NCBI GenBank assembly: GCA_013178375.1
Contig: JABLXQ010000040.1
Coordinates: 1 to 56,608 of the forward strand
Origin: Gammaproteobacteria bacterium
Lineage (GTDB): Bacteria > Pseudomonadota > Gammaproteobacteria > Pseudomonadales > Ketobacteraceae
Direction of reading: 5' to 3'
Length of the DNA: 56,608 bases
Under the pieces are notes generated by a model that was given only the letters and a program-made list of their open reading frames with translations, made no database searches and had not been told where the DNA came from. Below are positions 52,630 through 56,608 of this stretch, piece after piece; the stretch's first letter is position 1, and the number at the start of each line of letters is the position of its first letter. The translations under genes were made by a program, and so were the position numbers.

Positions 52630-53364
52630 ATGCTGATCATCGGTCACCGTGGCGCACGCCGGGAAGCGCCGGAAAACACCCTCGCCGGCTTTCGGTATCT
52701 GCGTTCCCTCGGTGTGCATCATGTGGAACTAGACGTGCGCCTGTCGCAAGACCAGCAGCTGGTGGTGATCCACGACGACACCCTCAACCGCACCACCGCC
52801 CACAGCGGCAATGTCCGCGATTTCACGGCGGCGGAACTGGCGCAGGTGAATGCTGCCGCAAAATTTACCGGCGGCTGGCCGGATGCCACGCCCGTCCCCC
52901 TGCTGCGGGACGTGCTGAAAGAGTGGAACGATCTGGAAAGCATCCAGCTGGAAGTCAAAACCACCCACGAGAACGACCTGCGCACCATCGCCCACCTGAT
53001 CCGCGAACTGGTGGATGAACTGGACCTGATCGATACCGCCATCGTCACCTCGATGGACACCCACCTGCTGGGTTACATGCACCAGACCGCACCCGAAATC
53101 CGGCGCGGTTACGTAGCCGAGCGTTTCACCCGCGATCCCCTGTCGATGTGTCAGCTGTACCACTGCACGCACCTGATCACCAACTATCACCGCGTCACGC
53201 CGGAACTGGTGAAAGCGGCCCACGCCATCGGGCTGGAAGTGTCGGTGTGGACGGTGAATGATCTCAATATTGCCCATCGCATCCAGCACTGCGGCGCCGA
53301 CAGCATCATCACCGACGTGCCAACGCTGATGCTGAACAACCTGCGCCATGACATCGAATACTAA
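52630..53364 (+). CDS. Glycerophosphodiester phosphodiesterase
   Basis: A 244-residue TIM-barrel enzyme of the UgpQ type that splits glycerophosphodiesters from phospholipid turnover. It has Gly-His-Arg-Gly-Ala-Arg, Glu-Asn-Thr, Glu-Leu-Asp-Val and Val-Ile-His-Asp-Asp-Thr-Leu-Asn-Arg-Thr, the full metal and catalytic set. There is no signal peptide, so it is cytosolic. AAGGAG lies 9 nt before the ATG. It overlaps the next gene by 17 bases. Confidence 0.95.
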   Translation: MLIIGHRGARREAPENTLAGFRYLRSLGVHHVELDVRLSQDQQLVVIHDDTLNRTTAHSGNVRDFTAAELAQVNAAAKFTGGWPDATPVPLLRDVLKEWNDLESIQLEVKTTHENDLRTIAHLIRELVDELDLIDTAIVTSMDTHLLGYMHQTAPEIRRGYVAERFTRDPLSMCQLYHCTHLITNYHRVTPELVKAAHAIGLEVSVWTVNDLNIAHRIQHCGADSIITDVPTLMLNNLRHDIEY

Positions 53365-54397
53365 ACGCCTGCTCACCACATTGCTGGCCTCCGTCGCCAC
53401 GCTGATGCAAGGCTGCGACGCCAGCTTCTACTGGCAGGCCGCCCGGGGCCAGCTCGATCTGCTGCAACGGCGCCAGGACATCCCGCAACTGCTGCAGTCC
53501 GACAGCACCGACGCCAACCTGAAACGCCAGCTGGAATACGTACTGCAGGTGCGCACCTTCGCGGCGGAGCAGCTGCGCCTCACCGTCAACGACAATTACC
53601 TGACCTACGTCGACCTACAACGGCCCTTCGTGGTATGGAATGTGTTCGCCACGCCCGAGCTGTCGCTGGAAAACCGGCGCTGGTGTTTTCCAGTGGCCGG
53701 TTGTGTGCCCTATCGCGGCTATTTTGCCGAGGCCGATGCCCAGGCCTACGCCGGCACCCTGGCAAAGAAAGGCTTCGATACTTACGTGGGCGGAGTAGCC
53801 GCCTACAGCACCCTGGGCTGGTTCGACGATGCGGTGCTGAACACCTTCGTCAGCCGCGATCAGTTGTCGCTGGCCGCGCTGCTGATCCACGAACTGGCGC
53901 ACCAGACCCTGTATGTGCCCGGCGATTCCACCTTCAACGAAAGCTTCGCCACCGCCGTGGAAAGCCTGGGGCTGGAACAGTGGATTGCACAGGCGGAATT
54001 ACAGGACCAGCTGCCAGCCTACCGGGAAGCAAAAACCCGCCAGCAGCAGTTTCTGGATCTGGTGCTGACGCACCGGGATGAACGGGAAAAACTGTTTGCC
54101 TCGACACTGAGCAACGCAGAAAAACGCCAGCGCAAGGACGAGCTCCAGGCAGCGCTGCAACAGTCCTATGCGCAGCTTAAACAATCCTGGAACGGGTATG
54201 ACGGCTACGACCGCTGGTTTTCACGCCCGGTCAACAACGCCCAGCTCTCCACCGTTGCGACCTACCATGCGCTGGAACCCGGCTTTCGCGCCCTGTTTGA
54301 ACAGAGCGGGAAAGACTTCCCTGCTTTCTTCCAGCGCTGCCGCGAAATCGCCCGACTGCCCGAGGACCAGCGTCACGCCCTGCTGCAGAACCACTGA
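53348..54397 (+). CDS. Predicted zinc aminopeptidase lipoprotein (COG4324 type)
   Basis: A 349-residue protein with an N-terminal signal and the lipobox Met-Gln-Gly-Cys (Cys about 23). The zinc-binding His-Glu-Leu-Ala-His-Gln motif is followed by Asn-Glu-Ser-Phe-Ala, the downstream Glu ligand. It resembles the predicted aminopeptidase family first described from E. coli-like genomes. It is likely anchored in the periplasm. The start lies inside the end of the phosphodiesterase gene. Confidence 0.88.
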   Translation: MTSNTKRLLTTLLASVATLMQGCDASFYWQAARGQLDLLQRRQDIPQLLQSDSTDANLKRQLEYVLQVRTFAAEQLRLTVNDNYLTYVDLQRPFVVWNVFATPELSLENRRWCFPVAGCVPYRGYFAEADAQAYAGTLAKKGFDTYVGGVAAYSTLGWFDDAVLNTFVSRDQLSLAALLIHELAHQTLYVPGDSTFNESFATAVESLGLEQWIAQAELQDQLPAYREAKTRQQQFLDLVLTHRDEREKLFASTLSNAEKRQRKDELQAALQQSYAQLKQSWNGYDGYDRWFSRPVNNAQLSTVATYHALEPGFRALFEQSGKDFPAFFQRCREIARLPEDQRHALLQNH

Positions 54398-54532
54398 AGC
54401 GCACCCTGCTGCACAGGCCCGCCTGGCTGCATATTCAGCAATATCGGCACCTGATTCCCGCCACCGCTTGCCTCCGGAGACTTCGTCTATACTGATCCCT
54501 AAACGTTTGAATTCCGGATCGAATCCCTTCCT

Positions 54533-55456
54533 ATGAGCATGCCCGTCAGCGACAAGTGCGATCCCTTCATCCAACTGGACAAGCTGATTCCAGTGCTCTC
54601 GGACCTGTATACCGCCATCAAGTCCCGCAATGAAAAATGCCAGGACATGCTGCAAAGCCTGATTGCCCGGATCAACCGCATCGCCGACACCCATCCGGAT
54701 GCCGCCATCGCTGCCATTCACCTGTCAAAACAGCAGTCACCGCTGAAACAGCCCATTTATGGCGCGATTCTGGCGCATTTGTTCAGTGTTCAGCATGGTC
54801 TGGACGAGAAAAAGGAACAGGCGCTGGTACAGGCCGTACTCACCTGCAATCTGACGTTCTACGAATTTCAGGTGTTGCTGAACAGCATGGACGGCAAGCT
54901 GACCGACGCCCAGCGCGCCAAGTTGCAGAAACATCCGCTGCAGGCAGCTCAATTCATGGAGGCAGCAGGATTCATCGATCCCCAGCTCACCAAGGCCATC
55001 CGCCAGCATCACGAACGGCCGGACGGCAGCGGCTACCCGAATCATCTGAAAGGGCCGGACATTTCCGATCTGGCGCTGGTGGTGTCCATGTGCGAGGTCT
55101 ACACGGCGCGCATCGACAACCGTGCCTACCGCAAGCCCGTGCTGGCACGGGAGGCGTTGTCACATCTGTACAAGGAAGATGATCCGCGTCTGAAAGGTCT
55201 GCTGCTGAGTTTTGCCAAGGCCGTCGGCGTGTATCCGCCGGGCACCTGGGTGAAGCTGGCGAACAATGAAACCGCCGTGGTCACGCGGCGGCAGAAAAAC
55301 AGCCCGGTCCCCATCGTAAAGGCGCTGTTCGACCGCAACGACATGCCCTACATGGGTCCCCTCTCCCGCGACTGCAACGATCCCGCGCTGAAAGTGGCGG
55401 GCGCCACCTTCCCGCCATCGCGGCCATCGGTGGAGCTGTCAGCACTCTTTGAATAG
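54533..55456 (+). CDS. HD-GYP-like protein lacking the HD metal ligands
   Basis: A 307-residue protein. Residues about 95-200 follow the HD-GYP pattern, with His134-Pro, His159-His160, Asp-Gly-Ser-Gly-Tyr-Pro (164-169) and Leu-Lys-Gly. The namesake His-Asp pair is replaced by Cys105-Asn106, and the final metal Asp by Glu188. An N-terminal helical region and a C-terminal beta segment (about 235-290) flank it. Active HD-GYP proteins hydrolyse c-di-GMP. This one is probably inactive, perhaps a binding or scaffold protein. The gene stands alone. Confidence 0.8.
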   Translation: MSMPVSDKCDPFIQLDKLIPVLSDLYTAIKSRNEKCQDMLQSLIARINRIADTHPDAAIAAIHLSKQQSPLKQPIYGAILAHLFSVQHGLDEKKEQALVQAVLTCNLTFYEFQVLLNSMDGKLTDAQRAKLQKHPLQAAQFMEAAGFIDPQLTKAIRQHHERPDGSGYPNHLKGPDISDLALVVSMCEVYTARIDNRAYRKPVLAREALSHLYKEDDPRLKGLLLSFAKAVGVYPPGTWVKLANNETAVVTRRQKNSPVPIVKALFDRNDMPYMGPLSRDCNDPALKVAGATFPPSRPSVELSALFE

Positions 55457-55463
55457 GACGGCC

Positions 55464-55850
55464 TCAGGCCGCCGCGAAATCCCGCCCCGTCACCAGCCGG
55501 CGCAGATAGCGCCGTGGCAACCAGTACAACGCAATGCCCAGCAGATCCGCCCCGAAATCCAGCAAGGACGCATCCCGCGACACGAACCGCTGCACGATCT
55601 CGATCGCGATGCCATAGGCCAGCAAGGGCCAGATCTTGACGAGCAGGAAACGCAACCGGGGAAAGGCATAGTCGATGCAGAACGCCAGCACGAAAAAGGC
55701 GAAACAGTGATTCATCTTGTCGCTGGACAGTTGGGCTGGCTTGATGGAAACACTGGTCAGCGCCAGATACGTAATTACAGCAATGTTCAACAACAGCGCC
55801 ATACGAAAAAGCCAGACCAGCCGGCTTTGGGAAATCGGCAATCGAATCAT
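55464..55850 (-). CDS. VanZ-like membrane protein
   Basis: A 128-residue protein with about four membrane helices and the VanZ pattern Ser-Asp-Lys-Met-Asn-His, Glu-Ile-Val-Gln-Arg-Phe and Asp-Phe-Gly-Ala-Asp. Function is unknown for most members. The ATG at 55850 starts the first helix; the longer frame upstream is not supported. It is downstream of nqrM on the same strand. Confidence 0.85.
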   Translation of the reverse strand: MIRLPISQSRLVWLFRMALLLNIAVITYLALTSVSIKPAQLSSDKMNHCFAFFVLAFCIDYAFPRLRFLLVKIWPLLAYGIAIEIVQRFVSRDASLLDFGADLLGIALYWLPRRYLRRLVTGRDFAAA

Positions 55851-55973
55851 TGAAAAAGGTTCACCAGAGTAGGTGTTGATGAAATGGTCAAAACTGCTCC
55901 GCTTGCCCCTCTCATGGATTCCGCAAGCCGGCAAAAATTCCCGGCGCAACTGCATTTTTCCAGGTCACGTCAG

Positions 55974-56213
55974 TCAGCGGCGGGTCGCGTCGTAACCCAG
56001 CGTATCACGGGGAGCGGGCCCGGCTTTGCGATCCGCCTGCGCTTCCTCGCACTTGTCGAGGTTGCCGCCACAAATCTCGCACTCACCGCCCAGCCCCACG
56101 TTGTTCAGGCCACCGCAGGAGCCCTTGATGGGCTTGTTGGAGAAAATCACGCCGACGGCCATGGCGGCAAATATCACCAAAAACAACAGGGTAGTGAGCA
56201 GGAAGGTTGCCAT
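55974..56213 (-). CDS. nqrM: Na+-NQR maturation protein NqrM
   Basis: A 79-residue protein with one N-terminal membrane helix and the cysteine motif Gly-Ser-Cys-Gly-Gly with Cys-Glu-Ile-Cys-Gly-Gly. NqrM is needed to insert the Fe centre between NqrD and NqrE of the sodium-pumping NADH:quinone oxidoreductase. It follows apbE by 35 bases, as in Vibrio and Pseudomonas, so an nqrABCDEF operon is expected beyond the right edge. Confidence 0.95.
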   Translation of the reverse strand: MATFLLTTLLFLVIFAAMAVGVIFSNKPIKGSCGGLNNVGLGGECEICGGNLDKCEEAQADRKAGPAPRDTLGYDATRR

Positions 56214-56248
56214 GACACGGTCTCTTGCGCTGAGGAAACAGGACCAGT

Positions 56249-56608
56249 CTACTGCAGAACCGGTTTCAGATACATGGCGAACGCCGCGCTGGAGCGGGCC
56301 TCGAAACCATCGCCGACTTTCACCAGCAGGTACACCGCCAGATGGTTGGCCCGGGCTACCGCCAGTGCCTGGTCTGGTCCCAGCACCATCATGGCCGTGG
56401 CCCAGGCGTCCGCTTCCGCACAGGTGGGTGCAATCACCGTGGCTGACGCCAGGGCATGATCTATCGGCCTGCCGGTGCGCGGGTCGATGGTATGGGAATA
56501 GCGCTTGCCATTCACCTCGAAATAATTACGGTAGTCGCCAGAGGTGGCCATGGCCAGACGGCTGACAGCAAATACCCGCTCCACCGTACGCGCCCCGGTC
56601 CAGGGCTT
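56249..56608 (-). CDS. apbE: FAD:protein FMN transferase ApbE (partial)
   Basis: The C-terminal 119 residues of a flavin transferase run off the right edge. Ala-Thr-Ser-Gly-Asp-Tyr, His-Thr-Ile-Asp-Pro-Arg-Thr-Gly and [11 protein letters not shown] are diagnostic. In this context it attaches FMN to NqrB and NqrC. The N-terminus and FAD site are outside the window. Confidence 0.95.
   Translation of the reverse strand, partial: KPWTGARTVERVFAVSRLAMATSGDYRNYFEVNGKRYSHTIDPRTGRPIDHALASATVIAPTCAEADAWATAMMVLGPDQALAVARANHLAVYLLVKVGDGFEARSSAAFAMYLKPVLQ

Noticed and set aside
1-56608. CRISPR arrays, tRNA/rRNA genes, insertion sequences, prophage or attachment sites
   Set aside because: No regularly spaced identical repeats, no cloverleaf or rRNA sequence, and no transposase, integrase or phage protein was seen in any frame.

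Overview
The window is a chromosomal segment of a GC-rich gammaproteobacterium. From rmuC/tatD to nqrM/apbE the gene order closely follows the housekeeping block known from Pseudomonas (tatD-pilZ-holB-tmk-mltG-pabC-fabF-acpP-fabG-fabD-plsX-rpmF-yceD-maf-sppA-HAD-rluC, rne, murB-ptp-kdsB-lpxK-exbD-exbB-comEC-DUF2062-lolD-lolC-PilZ, ending at nqr accessory genes). This points to the Pseudomonadales/Oceanospirillales side of the class (Alcanivorax/Ketobacter-like rather than a true Pseudomonas). No rRNA, tRNA, CRISPR array, phage or insertion sequence was seen.

Layout. (1) 1-5590, minus: a tight four-gene operon encoding a condensation-fold acyltransferase, an RND/MMPL exporter, a ketoacyl-synthase-III-like enzyme with an intact Cys-His-Asn triad, and a partner that has lost all three residues but keeps an OleA-type glutamate. 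It looks like a secreted-lipid pathway and runs off the left edge; it is the most novel part of the window. (2) 6139-7779, plus: electron-transfer-flavoprotein:ubiquinone oxidoreductase. (3) 7898-22619: accessory genes, including two orphan hybrid sensor kinases, a DUF1285 protein, lipoproteins, TetR and AraC regulators, a class-V aminotransferase, a YiiX-like protein with a Cys-to-Ser change, a VPLPA-CTERM surface protein, a PEBP protein, RmuC and TatD. (4) 22763-32211, minus: pilZ, DNA polymerase delta prime, tmk, mltG, pabC and the fatty-acid cluster with rpmF and yceD. fabH is absent from this cluster. (5) 32384-36486: maf, a TetR regulator, sppA, a HAD phosphatase and rluC. (6) 36487-39970: rne with a leader of about 630 nt containing a strong hairpin. 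(7) 40027-46755, minus: envelope genes murB, ptp, kdsB, lpxK, exbDB and comEC. (8) 46854-56608: DUF2062, lolDC, a PilZ protein, a polyamine module (agmatine deiminase and N-carbamoylputrescine amidase), a glycerophosphodiesterase, a lipoprotein aminopeptidase, a degenerate HD-GYP protein, VanZ, nqrM and partial apbE.

How the parts fit. The central block supplies fatty acids, phospholipid precursors, lipid A/KDO, peptidoglycan precursors and lipoprotein export, so it is mainly an envelope-building region. Overlapping ATGA or GTGA junctions show that many neighbours are translationally coupled. Several proteins are recognisable members of catalytic families that lack catalytic residues (KAS-III partner, condensation protein, YiiX-like protein, ComEC nuclease domain, HD-GYP protein, and a pseudo-receiver in each hybrid kinase).

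Limits: everything is read by eye from one window. Promoters, operators and hairpins are motif calls only. Start codons were chosen from Shine-Dalgarno sequences, overlaps and family length.
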